DNA of 64,000 bases from Paenibacillus lupini. GTDB taxonomy: Bacteria > Bacillota > Bacilli > Paenibacillales > Paenibacillaceae. Under the pieces are notes generated by a model. The model was not told the origin of the DNA, did no database searches, and saw nothing but the letters and a program-made list of their open reading frames with translations. Shown one piece after another: positions 34,223 through 42,975 of this stretch. The stretch lies in contig NZ_JAASRW010000006.1 of NCBI RefSeq assembly GCF_011761355.1, positions 434,001 to 498,000 of the forward strand, written 5' to 3'. A program made the position numbers and the translations under genes. The first letter of the stretch is position 1, and the number at the start of each line of letters is the position of its first letter.

Positions 34223-35647
34223 TTAGCAGCCGAAGTACAGGCTGTATTCGTGTGGATGGATACGGATTGCTACCGCTTTAGCTTCGTTACGTTTAACGGC
34301 AACATAGTTAGCGATGAACTCTTCCGTGAATACGCCTGTTTCAGTCAAGAATTCGGAATCCGCTTCAAGAGCGTCAAGCGCTTCGTCGAGTGTACCAGGT
34401 ACGCTGCGGATTTCTTTTTTCTCTTCTTCTGGCAGTTCGTAAATGTTTTTGTCGAAAGGACCATAGCCCAGAGCGACAGGATCCAGTTTACGTTTGATGC
34501 CGTCCAGACCAGCAAGCAGCATAGCTGCGAAGCATAGGTAAGGGTTAGCTGTGGAGTCCGGAGTACGGAACTCGATACGGCAGCCTTTTGGCGTTACCGA
34601 TGCAATTGGAATACGTACTGCAGCGGAACGGTTACCTTTCGAGAATACAAGGTTAACCGGTGCTTCGTAACCAGGAACCAGACGTTTGAACGAGTTTGTC
34701 GAAGGGTTCGTCAAAGCGATCAATGCTGGAGCATGGTACAATACGCCGCCGATGTAGTTCATAGCGAGTGGGCTCAGGTTGCCGTAAGCGCCTTTTTCGA
34801 AGAACATTGGAGCGTCGCCATCGAAGATGGACATATGCACGTGCATACCGGAACCGTTGTCGCCGAACAGTGGTTTAGGCATGAAAGTAGCCACTTTACC
34901 GTATTGGCGAGCTGTGTTATGAACGATATATTTATACAGCATGAGGTTGTCAGCTGTTTTCGTCAGTGTATCGAAACGGAAGTTGATTTCTGCTTGACCA
35001 GCAGTTGCAACTTCGTGGTGATGACGCTCAACGCGAAGGCCAACTTCTTGCATAAGACGAACCATTTCGCTGCGGATGTCTTGTTGTTGGTCAACAGGAG
35101 CTACCGGAACGTAACCGCCTTTTACAGGAACTTTAAAGCCAAGGTTGCCGCCTTCTTCTTTGCGGTTTGTATTCCAGCCTGCTTCTTCGGAATCTACGTA
35201 GAAGGAAGAAGAGTTCATCGAGCTTTCATAGCGAACTTCGTCGAAAATGAAAAACTCGGATTCAGGAGCAAAGAATGCTGTAGTACCGATGCCTGTAGTT
35301 TGCAGGTACTCTTCCGCTTTTTGAGCGATGCTGCGCGGGTCGCGCTCATAACGTTCGCCATCAGGCGTATGAATGTTACACATAATGTTCAGTGTAGGAT
35401 GGTCTGTGAAAGGATCAACGAATACTGCTTCAGTATCCGGCATCATTACCATGTCAGATTCTTCGATACCACGGAAACCTGGGATCGAGGAGCCGTCAAA
35501 AGCTACACCATTTACGAAAGTATCGGCGTCAACTTCTGTCGAAGGAAGTGTAATGTGGTGCGCGCGACCAGCGAGGTCGACGAAACGGAAATCTACAAAC
35601 TGAATGCTGTTTTCTTTAATATTGTCCAAAACTTTTTGAACTGACAT
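34223..35647 (-). CDS. glnA: Glutamine synthetase type I, beta subtype
   Basis: 474 residues, longer than the roughly 444 of the usual Bacillus enzyme. Core motifs include VAFDGSSIPGF, FFAPESEFFIFDEV, FGDNGSGMHVHMSI, NRSAAVRIP and NPYLCFAAMLLAG. It has the insertion and C-terminal stretch of beta-type enzymes, and Y403 in DKNIYELPEEE matches the tyrosine that is adenylylated in E. coli (Y397). It makes glutamine from glutamate, ammonia and ATP as a dodecamer. It stands alone (no glnR beside it) behind a SigA promoter and a perfect GlnR/TnrA box. Firmicutes normally lack the adenylylating enzyme, so the tyrosine may be a relic. Confidence 0.95.
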   Translation of the reverse strand: MSVQKVLDNIKENSIQFVDFRFVDLAGRAHHITLPSTEVDADTFVNGVAFDGSSIPGFRGIEESDMVMMPDTEAVFVDPFTDHPTLNIMCNIHTPDGERYERDPRSIAQKAEEYLQTTGIGTTAFFAPESEFFIFDEVRYESSMNSSSFYVDSEEAGWNTNRKEEGGNLGFKVPVKGGYVPVAPVDQQQDIRSEMVRLMQEVGLRVERHHHEVATAGQAEINFRFDTLTKTADNLMLYKYIVHNTARQYGKVATFMPKPLFGDNGSGMHVHMSIFDGDAPMFFEKGAYGNLSPLAMNYIGGVLYHAPALIALTNPSTNSFKRLVPGYEAPVNLVFSKGNRSAAVRIPIASVTPKGCRIEFRTPDSTANPYLCFAAMLLAGLDGIKRKLDPVALGYGPFDKNIYELPEEEKKEIRSVPGTLDEALDALEADSEFLTETGVFTEEFIANYVAVKRNEAKAVAIRIHPHEYSLYFGC

Positions 35648-35725
35648 CAGATATTTCCTCCATTTCCGAACATTTGCTTAGTGTTGAACAGTTATTGTTC
35701 AATTTTCGTTCCAAACTATGAGGTA

Positions 35726-35754
35726 ATTATAAAACTACGGTTTGGCATCGTCAA
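35726..35754 (-). promoter_or_regulatory. SigA promoter of glnA
   Basis: On the minus strand TTGACG (35754-35749), a 17-base spacer and TATAAT (35731-35726), 79 bases before the glnA start. Near-consensus. Confidence 0.85.
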
Positions 35755-35782
35755 TACTTATGTAAGGTATTTTTTAAACGTA

Positions 35783-35799
35783 TGTGAGGTATACTTACA
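35783..35799 (-). promoter_or_regulatory. GlnR/TnrA box upstream of glnA
   Basis: TGTGAGGTATACTTACA fits the TGTNA-N7-TNACA consensus exactly on both strands. It lies about 30 bases upstream of the -35 box. A second, degenerate site TGTAAGGTATTTTTTAA (35761-35777) lies between it and the promoter, so paired binding is plausible and would link expression to nitrogen supply. Confidence 0.85.
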
Positions 35800-35843
35800 A
35801 GTTTAAACATTTGTTCACATTTAAGGCTTTACATTCGATCACA

Positions 35844-35886
35844 AAAGCCGAGACACCTTGTGTATCAAGGCTTCTCGGCTTTTTCG
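35844..35886. terminator. Terminator of aroF
   Basis: AAAAGCCGAG pairs with CTCGGCTTTT, with an inner CCTTG/CAAGG stem. Followed on the minus strand by a T-rich end; it sits just past the aroF stop. Confidence 0.85.
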
Positions 35887-35899
35887 GTTTACATATTGA

Positions 35900-36967
35900 T
35901 TATATTTTCCACTCTGCGAAGGCCGCTGCAGGCTCCTTCGAAGTATTAAATTGCTTGCCTACTAGCGGTGCTAGTTTCTCTAAATCCTTTAACAAATTAG
36001 CGAATTGGTCCGGGAATAAGGACTGTACGCCATCACCTGTCATCGAATTATCCGGATCGGTGTGCATTTCTACGATTAATCCGTTAGCTCCGGCTGCAAC
36101 AGATGCTTTCGACATCGGTTCTACCAATTCGCGGCGGCCTGTACCGTGGCTAGGATCTGAGATTACAGGCAGATGGCTAAGCCCTTGCAGGACTGGGATC
36201 GCCGATAAGTCGAGTGTGTTTCTTGTGTAAGTCTCGAACGTTCGGATTCCGCGCTCACATAACATAACATTCGGATTTCCGCCAGCAAGGATGTATTCTG
36301 CTGCATTAAGGAATTCGTCATAAGTTGAGCTGAAACCACGTTTGAGCAATACTGGTGTCTTAATCGTTCCAAGCTTGCGAAGCAGATCGAAGTTTTGCAT
36401 ATTGCGAGTACCCACTTGAAGAATATCCGCATATTCCGCACATACATCAACGTACTCTGGCGTCATAACCTCAGTGATTGTCAGCAGGCCATGTCTTTTG
36501 CCCGCTTCCGCCATCATAATTAAGCCTTCAACACCTACACCTTGGAAGCTGTATGGTCCCGTACGAGGCTTAAACGCACCACCGCGCAGCACCTGTCCGC
36601 CTGCCGCTTTCACAAGACGAGCGATTTCATCGATTTGTTCCGGTGTTTCAACCGCGCAAGGACCGCCCATAATAACCAGGTTGTCGCCGCCGATCTTAAC
36701 ACCTTTAATATCAATGATTGTATCGTCCGGGTGGAAGTCACGGCTCGCAAGTTTGTAGGACTTCGAAATTTTGATGACGTTCTCTACGCCTTTCATCTGA
36801 CGCAGATGCTCAGCAAGTGTTGGTTCTGCTTTACCGATAATACCGATTACTGTACGATCTGTACCTCTTGACACATGGGCTTGCACGCCGGATCTTTCAA
36901 TATAATTGACAATCTCCTGAATACGTTCTTCGGATATGTTTTGATTAGTAATTGCGATCATGTTCAT
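35900..36967 (-). CDS. aroF: 3-deoxy-7-phosphoheptulonate synthase
   Basis: 355 residues. An N-terminal ferredoxin-like regulatory domain (about 1-70) precedes a type I-beta DAHP/KDO8P synthase barrel: VIMGGPCAVETPEQ, RGGAFKPRTGPYSFQG, LLKRGFSSTYDEFL, ISDPSHGTGRRELV. It condenses phosphoenolpyruvate with erythrose 4-phosphate to begin the shikimate pathway. The N-terminal domain is the type that mediates feedback control by aromatic end products. Monocistronic; AGGAGAG ribosome site. Confidence 0.96.
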   Translation of the reverse strand: MNMIAITNQNISEERIQEIVNYIERSGVQAHVSRGTDRTVIGIIGKAEPTLAEHLRQMKGVENVIKISKSYKLASRDFHPDDTIIDIKGVKIGGDNLVIMGGPCAVETPEQIDEIARLVKAAGGQVLRGGAFKPRTGPYSFQGVGVEGLIMMAEAGKRHGLLTITEVMTPEYVDVCAEYADILQVGTRNMQNFDLLRKLGTIKTPVLLKRGFSSTYDEFLNAAEYILAGGNPNVMLCERGIRTFETYTRNTLDLSAIPVLQGLSHLPVISDPSHGTGRRELVEPMSKASVAAGANGLIVEMHTDPDNSMTGDGVQSLFPDQFANLLKDLEKLAPLVGKQFNTSKEPAAAFAEWKI

Positions 36968-37097
36968 CTCTCCTCTTTTTCACTTCAACGCTTATACGCT
37001 TCTTAGCTTTTATGCTTTGTGGCTTTTATGCTTTTACTCGTTAAAGTAAATATACACGATGGACTCTTGTTTCGTCAATTATTATTTTTCAGGCAAC

Positions 37098-37253
37098 AAA
37101 AGGCAAATAAACAACTACGGAAAAGAATATTCTTACAATCGCTGTGCTGGTCGGATTCCTTGAACAAGTCATCAATAGGATGGAATCCGACCAGCAAGGC
37201 GAACGCTATCGCTTTTCCAGAACATTCATTTCCTCCGTTGCCGCTTGCCTTTT
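37098..37253 (-). repeat. Hairpin repeat family, copy 4
   Basis: The outer arms AAAAGGCAA (37098-37106) and TTGCCTTTT (37245-37253) continue through CAAC/GTTG and GAATATTCTT / AGAACATTC. The inner perfect 14-base stem is 37146-37159 with 37182-37195. Minus-strand conserved strands are GGAAAAGCGATAGCGTTCGC and CAGCGATTGTAAGAATATTC. It occupies most of the gap between aroF and ispH (36968-37324), which otherwise holds the aroF promoter region and the ispH terminator. Confidence 0.85.
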
Positions 37254-37267
37254 CAGCTGAAAATAAT

Positions 37268-37315
37268 AAAAAACTCAACCCAAGAGTCCAAAACCGGACC
37301 GATGAGTTGAGTCTA
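37268..37315 (-). terminator. Terminator of the kinase-ispH unit
   Basis: ACTCAAC and GTTGAGT pair around an inner GGTCCGG region. On the minus strand the stem is followed by TTTTTTATT. Confidence 0.75.
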
Positions 37316-37324
37316 GACAAACAC

Positions 37325-38290
37325 TTAAGCTTCTGCTGGGCTTGCGACCGTTTTAGTACGAATCGTAGGAAGCAGTTTGTTTTTGTTAACCGTACGTTTG
37401 ATCTCCCACGTGTCTGGGTTCGCATTGTCATACTGCTCCAGGTAGGCAATTACTTCTTTTGTAATCGGTGTAGGAGTAGAAGCGCCTGATGTTACAGCAA
37501 CACGCTCGATACCAACAAGCCACTCTTGCTTGATCTCCGAGACGTCGGCTACACGATAAGCTGTTACGCCGGCAATCTCCTCGGATACTTGTGCGAGACG
37601 GTTAGAGTTATTACTGCGCGGATCGCCTACAACAATACACAGCTGTGCTGCGCCTGCTTGTTCTGCGACCGCTTCTTGTCGTACTTGAGTAGCCAGGCAG
37701 ATCTCATTATGGATCTCAGCCTTTGGATACGTCTCAATAAGCTTGCTAATGATCAGGCGGATATCCCATTGCGACATCGTCGTCTGGTTCGTAATAATAA
37801 TGCGGCCCTCGGGCACATTAAGCTTCGCAATATCTTCAACGCGTTCAATCAGATGAACACGGTCTGGTGCTACGCCAATAGCACCTTCCGGCTCGGGATG
37901 ACCCTTCTTGCCGATATAAATAATATGATAGTCCTCGGCCACTTTCTCCCGAATCAAATCATGCGTCTTTGTCACGTCCGGACAAGTCGCATCTACGATC
38001 GTAAGACCTTTCTCACGGGCACGGTTCCGTACTTCCGGAGATACACCATGGGCTGTAAAGATAACAGTCCCTTGCTCAATCTGCTCCAAAATTTCAAGAC
38101 GATTCTCGCCGTCAAGCGTAATAACGCCTTCCTGCTCGAATGCATCGGTAACATGTGCATTATGAACAATCATGCCGAGAATATAAATGGGACGCGGGAG
38201 GTCCAAGTTTTTCGCTGTTTGCAAAGCAAGCACCATTGCATCTACGACGCCATAGCAATAACCTCGCGGCGATATTTTAACAATTTCCAT
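37325..38290 (-). CDS. ispH: 4-hydroxy-3-methylbut-2-enyl diphosphate reductase
   Basis: 321 residues from MEIVKISPRGYCYGV (38290). The open frame continues to 38392 but overlaps the preceding kinase gene. The three iron-sulfur cysteines are seen in PRGYCYGV, VDATCPDVTKTH and HNEICLATQ, together with TAHGVSPEV and the ExxN-like NQTTMSQWD. It makes IPP and DMAPP at the last step of the MEP isoprenoid pathway. It begins 29 bases after the histidine kinase gene, so it may be cotranscribed with it. Confidence 0.96.
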   Translation of the reverse strand: MEIVKISPRGYCYGVVDAMVLALQTAKNLDLPRPIYILGMIVHNAHVTDAFEQEGVITLDGENRLEILEQIEQGTVIFTAHGVSPEVRNRAREKGLTIVDATCPDVTKTHDLIREKVAEDYHIIYIGKKGHPEPEGAIGVAPDRVHLIERVEDIAKLNVPEGRIIITNQTTMSQWDIRLIISKLIETYPKAEIHNEICLATQVRQEAVAEQAGAAQLCIVVGDPRSNNSNRLAQVSEEIAGVTAYRVADVSEIKQEWLVGIERVAVTSGASTPTPITKEVIAYLEQYDNANPDTWEIKRTVNKNKLLPTIRTKTVASPAEA

Positions 38291-38319
38291 CTGTTGCACC
38301 TGCTTTCTTATAACGAACG

Positions 38320-39840
38320 TTAGGCTTCGTTTTGATCCGTTCCTTCCATTATAATCGAAGCAGGCTGGGGGGAAAAGTCTATTGGCAGCCAAATAACAAA
38401 CGTGGACCCTTCTTCCTCCCTCGTTGTGACCTCAATAGAGCCTCGATGCTCGTCAATAATCCATTTAGCTATGGACAAACCAAGCCCTGTTCCTACGGTC
38501 TTTCCGCGTGATTCATCCGCTCGATAGAAGCGGTCAAAGATATGTGGAACTTCCTCTGGATTCATGCCAATACCTGTATCCCGAATAATGATACCAAGCT
38601 GGTTTTCTTTGGTCGTTGCCGTCATCTCAATCCAGCCATGTGGTGTATATTTGAAGGCATTCTCAATAAAGATGAACAACAGCTGCTGCAAATAGTCCGC
38701 ATTACCGTGTACCTGATAACCGTCCAATGCCGACAGATCACCAATCCGCCATTCTGCACTACGGGGAAGTAAGCCCGCTCTACGTCCAACCTCTTCTACA
38801 AGAGGCATCATCATAACGTTCGTCTTCTCCATTTCATAACCCGCATCCGCTCTTGCTAAAGCAAGCAGATCATTAACAAGGGTGGACATACGTCTGGCCT
38901 CTGATGAAATGTCCTGCATGGCCTCGTTAGAAAGCTCCCATCTCTGAGAATCAAGCGCAAGGACAATATCTCCCGCTTCACCATCCTCAAGTTTCTTCGA
39001 CCACATACGCTGCAGCAGTTCAATGTTCCCTCTAATGGTGGTGAGTGGAGTACGAAGCTCATGAGAAGCATCCGAGACAAAACGCCGCTGCGCTTTGTAT
39101 GATTCATCAAGACCGTTATAAGCGATTTCAATACGAGACAACATAATGTTCAAGGTATACACAAGCCGGCCTATCTCATCCTTAGGTCCTTCTATTGGAA
39201 TTCGAACGCTAAGATCTGAGCCAACTTGAATTTGCTCAGTCGTGCGGATAACACGTTCAATTGGCTGCAAGGCCTTTCTTGCCAGGAACAACCCTATTGT
39301 GAAAGCCAAAATCAAAAAAATGAGCGAAGACATAATAAGAATGAATCGAAGTCCTGTCAGATACTTCTCTTCGCTGACGATAACGGTGCCAATCTGAAGC
39401 AGACCAATCAGCTCTTGGTCTTTTGTATTATTATAAATCGGCCTCTGATAAATCAGGAAAGGAACTTCCCCTTCATTGGTTTTGAGATAAGTTTTTACAT
39501 AGCCATAACCAGGATTAGTCTTCGCTTCTGGAATTGGATATTTAATACCGCTGCTTTGTAATGCTCCAGAGGCTTTAATGACACCTTCTTTATAATTTAC
39601 TAACTGCAGATAAAAATCTTTATCTGCAAATATTGATTTTTTTTCAATATTAAGATCCATCTGATTCAAGCCGTACTCATACTTTAAAACATTATAATCG
39701 AGCGCCTGTTCACGCAGCTGATCCTTCATATCGTTGTACGTATTCATATTAATAAAGAAATAAATAGCGACACATAACACGATCAATGCTGCCGCAAGTA
39801 TGCCGGAAAACCATAAAGTAAGACGAAGCCGGATCGTCAT
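38320..39840 (-). CDS. Membrane sensor histidine kinase
   Basis: 506 residues. Membrane segments at about 8-30 and 165-187 enclose an extracellular sensor of roughly 135 residues. A HAMP domain follows (ARKALQPIERVIRTTEQIQ), then HisKA with SDASHELRTPLTTIRGN and an ATPase domain with NAFKYTPHGWIEM, IRDTGIGMNPEEV, and GLGLSIAKWIIDEHRG. It starts seven bases after its response regulator. The pairing with an HtrA protease gene directly upstream recalls the CssRS/MprAB envelope-stress systems that sense misfolded secreted proteins. Confidence 0.93.
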   Translation of the reverse strand: MTIRLRLTLWFSGILAAALIVLCVAIYFFINMNTYNDMKDQLREQALDYNVLKYEYGLNQMDLNIEKKSIFADKDFYLQLVNYKEGVIKASGALQSSGIKYPIPEAKTNPGYGYVKTYLKTNEGEVPFLIYQRPIYNNTKDQELIGLLQIGTVIVSEEKYLTGLRFILIMSSLIFLILAFTIGLFLARKALQPIERVIRTTEQIQVGSDLSVRIPIEGPKDEIGRLVYTLNIMLSRIEIAYNGLDESYKAQRRFVSDASHELRTPLTTIRGNIELLQRMWSKKLEDGEAGDIVLALDSQRWELSNEAMQDISSEARRMSTLVNDLLALARADAGYEMEKTNVMMMPLVEEVGRRAGLLPRSAEWRIGDLSALDGYQVHGNADYLQQLLFIFIENAFKYTPHGWIEMTATTKENQLGIIIRDTGIGMNPEEVPHIFDRFYRADESRGKTVGTGLGLSIAKWIIDEHRGSIEVTTREEEGSTFVIWLPIDFSPQPASIIMEGTDQNEA

Positions 39841-39847
39841 GCGTTAA

Positions 39848-40540
39848 TCAACCCTCTCCCCGCAATACATAGCCGGTACCACGAACGGTCTGAATAATAC
39901 GCTTGGCTCCGCCTTCCTCCAGCTTCTGACGGAGCATAGCAATGTACACTTCAAGCACGTTTGACTCACCGCTAAAGTCGTAACCCCAAATCTTCTCCAT
40001 AATGGCATCTCTCGTCAGTACACGGCGCGGATTTTGCATAAACAACAGCAGCAGATCATACTCCTTCGCCGTCAGTTCAATTCTTCTGCCGGAACGGATA
40101 GCTTCACGTGAATCCAGATCCAGCGCCAAGTCATCAAATACAATCTTGTTGCTGTTTGCTTCATCAATTTTATCCGGTTTACGGCGCAGCAAAGCACGGA
40201 CCCGGGCAAGCAGTTCCTCCAGAGCGAATGGTTTGATCAAATAATCATCTGCGCCAGCATCCAGTCCTTTTACCCGGTCCGAGATATCGTCCTTCGCCGT
40301 TAGCATTAGGATAGGCACTGTACTGCCGCCTTCCCTTACTCGACGACACACTTCCCAGCCGTCAACTTGAGGCATCATCACATCAAGAATCAGCATGTCC
40401 GGGTCAGCAGTTAACAGCATCTTCAAACCTTCCATGCCATTGCTTGCAGTCGTGACTTCATAACCTTCGAATGCCAAGCTTCTTCTTAATAAAGAAGTAA
40501 TCTTATCATCGTCATCTACAACCATTATGTGATGTCTCAT
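39848..40540 (-). CDS. OmpR-family response regulator, MprA/CssR-like
   Basis: 230 residues. The receiver has VVDDDDKITS, Asp in MLILDVMMPQVDG and Lys in DYLIKPFALEE. The winged helix reads RIELTAKEYDLLLLFMQNPRRVLTRDAIMEKIWGYDFSGESNVLEVYIAMLRQKLE. It is upstream of and nearly adjoining its kinase gene. The htrA gene precedes it, separated by a terminator, so the pair has its own promoter or depends on readthrough. It most likely controls htrA and other envelope quality-control genes (inference from context). Confidence 0.94.
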   Translation of the reverse strand: MRHHIMVVDDDDKITSLLRRSLAFEGYEVTTASNGMEGLKMLLTADPDMLILDVMMPQVDGWEVCRRVREGGSTVPILMLTAKDDISDRVKGLDAGADDYLIKPFALEELLARVRALLRRKPDKIDEANSNKIVFDDLALDLDSREAIRSGRRIELTAKEYDLLLLFMQNPRRVLTRDAIMEKIWGYDFSGESNVLEVYIAMLRQKLEEGGAKRIIQTVRGTGYVLRGEG

Positions 40541-40571
40541 TCTTAATTCTCCCCTTGTATAACTTATCTGC

Positions 40572-40611
40572 TAAAAAAGAAGCGCAGAGTCTATCTTACT
40601 CTGCGCTTACT
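40572..40611 (-). terminator. Terminator of htrA
   Basis: AAGCGCAGAG pairs with CTCTGCGCTT; minus-strand T run TTCTTTTTTAG follows. Confidence 0.88.
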
Positions 40612-40618
40612 TTATTCC

Positions 40619-42265
40619 TTACTCCGCGTTAAATTCGTTTCGGTTGCCAATCTCGACTGTCAGATCCATCTTTTCAGCTTTACGAACAATGTTCAATACA
40701 GCTTTGTCGCCAACCTTACGCTTTTGGATCTCAGCAATAAGCGCCTGTGTATTGCTATATGTTTTACCGTCGATACCCAAGATAACGTCAAATTGTTTCA
40801 GGTCCGCAAGATAAGCCGGAGAATTGTAGTATACGTTGCTTACGATCGAGCCTTGAGCTTTATCCATGCCAAGCTGCTTCGCAATCGCATCTGTTACATC
40901 ACCAAGCTCTGCTCCGATGAACGGAACCGGCTCTTTTGGCACTTCTTTATTGTTCTTCAGCGTATCAAGAACTTCTTGAATCGTACTTGTCGGAATCGCA
41001 AAGCCGATACCTTGTGCCTGCGAGCTAACCGCTGTATTAATACCAACAACCTCACCCTTAGTGTTCAGGAGTGGACCGCCGGAATTACCTGGATTAATGG
41101 AAGCATCCGTCTGCAGCAAATGTTTATACTCGCGAGTGCCGTCTGTGTCTTGAATATCGATTGGACGTTCCTTCGAACTCAGTACGCCAACTGTTACTGT
41201 ATGGTCAAAGCCGTACGGGTTACCAATTGCAACAACCCAGTCACCGATGTTGATATCATCCGAGCTTCCTAATGGAAGGGTAGGGAAAGCTTTATCACCT
41301 GTAACTTTCAGTACGGCAAGATCAAGGTCAAAGCTCGAACCAAGCAGCTCTGCTGTAAATGGCTTATCATAACCTTGAACGGTTACTTCGATTTTATCGG
41401 AATCAGCAACTACGTGCTGGTTCGTCAGAATATAACCATCTGATTCAAAGAAGAAGCCAGTACCAATACCTGCCGCCTGCAGGTTGCTGTCATCGCCTTT
41501 ATTGTCTTCCGGTTGCGTTGCTTCCGGTGCATCTTCACCGAAAAATTGACGGAAGAATGGATCATCCAAAATGCTGCCGCTGCCGCCGCTGTTGCTGGAA
41601 GCAGGCTTCACATAGGTTTCGATCTTAACGACCGCCGGACTTGCTGTCTCGAACAGCTTGCCGAAGTTATCCGGTCTTGCCGCTGCTACAGAAGCGCCGC
41701 CATTACCTGTTGTTCCGGCAGTTGTTCCCGATCCGGCATTCGAACCATTACTTGCACTCTCGGAGGAGAACACCGAATTGCTAGTAAACCAGTTATTCGT
41801 ATCAGATGCATACATTAATCCGCCCATCAAACCGCCAACTACAACAACTCCAGCGAGGAAAGCCACGAATAATCCTTTAATTGGGCTTTTCTTACGCGGT
41901 TCACGTGCCTGCCATCCACTCTTCCCGGATTGCTGGCTATAAGTAAAAGGCCTCATTGGTACAGGCGGCGTTACTTCTACATTCGGCTGCTGGTCAAACT
42001 CAGGCTCATCACCTGGTTGTGCCGAATAAGGAGCTTCGTATGTCCGCTCTTCTTGCGGAGAGTTAGAAGATCTGGAAGGAACCGAAGCTCCATTATCTTC
42101 TTGAGCCGAAGATTTGAATGGTCCATATGAATAATAGTAGGAAGTTTTGCTTGGCGTTTCCGATCCTTCTGCCGATGTATCATTGTCTTCTCCGCGTGGA
42201 TCGTTCTCTTCACCATTAGCCCGATTTTGAAAGAAATCGTCGTATTTTTTGTTCTGATCGTCCAT
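40619..42265 (-). CDS. htrA: HtrA/DegP-type membrane serine protease with PDZ domain
   Basis: 548 residues from MDDQNKKYDDFFQN (42265), after AAGGAGGAG. A long, disordered cytoplasmic N-terminus (1-129, rich in S/E/Y/P) precedes one membrane segment (130-153). A Ser/Gly linker leads to a trypsin-like domain with catalytic H284 (TNQHVV), D315 (LDLAVLKV) and S395 (NPGNSGGPL). A C-terminal PDZ domain ends at NAE. It degrades misfolded proteins outside the membrane. The cytoplasmic tail is much longer than in Bacillus HtrA and could be a regulatory or phosphorylation site. Confidence 0.95.
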   Translation of the reverse strand: MDDQNKKYDDFFQNRANGEENDPRGEDNDTSAEGSETPSKTSYYYSYGPFKSSAQEDNGASVPSRSSNSPQEERTYEAPYSAQPGDEPEFDQQPNVEVTPPVPMRPFTYSQQSGKSGWQAREPRKKSPIKGLFVAFLAGVVVVGGLMGGLMYASDTNNWFTSNSVFSSESASNGSNAGSGTTAGTTGNGGASVAAARPDNFGKLFETASPAVVKIETYVKPASSNSGGSGSILDDPFFRQFFGEDAPEATQPEDNKGDDSNLQAAGIGTGFFFESDGYILTNQHVVADSDKIEVTVQGYDKPFTAELLGSSFDLDLAVLKVTGDKAFPTLPLGSSDDINIGDWVVAIGNPYGFDHTVTVGVLSSKERPIDIQDTDGTREYKHLLQTDASINPGNSGGPLLNTKGEVVGINTAVSSQAQGIGFAIPTSTIQEVLDTLKNNKEVPKEPVPFIGAELGDVTDAIAKQLGMDKAQGSIVSNVYYNSPAYLADLKQFDVILGIDGKTYSNTQALIAEIQKRKVGDKAVLNIVRKAEKMDLTVEIGNRNEFNAE

Positions 42266-42393
42266 ATTCGTTCTCCTCCTTGATCTATTCCATAAAGCAG
42301 CCGAATCTTTCATTCATCGGCGCTCTCTAAATCCTGTATCCCTATCATGCACATTCTACCTTAAAACAAACTTAAAATGAATTAAAACGAACA

Positions 42394-42417
42394 TAAAAAA
42401 AACGTCTTTCGACGTTA
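42394..42417 (-). terminator. Terminator of yugN-like gene
   Basis: AACGTC, loop GAAA, GACGTT, then eight T on the minus strand. Confidence 0.88.
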
Positions 42418-42486
42418 TTTCTATGCACTTTTCGTGTTACTCTACCAAACTCCCCTTCTCAGATAGAGAGCTTGGCGTGCCATATT

Positions 42487-42900
42487 TTATTGGGGGAAAA
42501 GCTTCTCGACCTCTGCTAACACCTGCTTTGCCTTATCAATCCATCGCGGATCAATATGTGCATCAGGATTGGAGGGAGCTTGAAATTGATCAAATAGAGC
42601 ACCTACCACCCGGGCGCTCGCTTCAGGATCATTGCCCTCCTGGTATTCATGCCTCAGGACATACGGCGTTCCTAGAGTAATAATCGCATTTGTATCCGCG
42701 GTCACATCAACCACGTTGCCATTCGTCACTTGAAAAGGCAGGCGAAGCCATACTTTATTCTCGTTGTCCAATGCCCGGTCGAAGGATCCGTTGGTATAGT
42801 CCCAGTTACCGCCGAGCGAGAATTGATGCTGCTCAAGCCAATCTCTGGAATCGGTGAATGCTTGCTGACGGGCTTCCAATGTAGATGAAAGTGGAATCAT
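42487..42900 (-). CDS. YugN-like family protein
   Basis: 137 residues; small soluble protein of the YugN family found in Bacillales, function unknown. Conserved-looking blocks are WLEQHQFSLGGNWDYTNGSFDRALD and WLRLPFQVTNGNVVD, and it ends in a Pro-Asn-Pro segment followed by WIDKAKQVLAEVEKLFPQ. Monocistronic with its own strong terminator. Confidence 0.85.
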   Translation of the reverse strand: MIPLSSTLEARQQAFTDSRDWLEQHQFSLGGNWDYTNGSFDRALDNENKVWLRLPFQVTNGNVVDVTADTNAIITLGTPYVLRHEYQEGNDPEASARVVGALFDQFQAPSNPDAHIDPRWIDKAKQVLAEVEKLFPQ

Positions 42901-42975
42901 GACAGTTCAGCTCTCCTTTGGCATAACTTGCTTTGAATAACTGCTAAAGGATAATATGTCCCGTCATCCTGTCGT

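Noticed and set aside
34733..35644. 303-residue plus-strand open frame opposite glnA
   Set aside because: It is the antisense shadow of a well-conserved gene; no ribosome site or family features.
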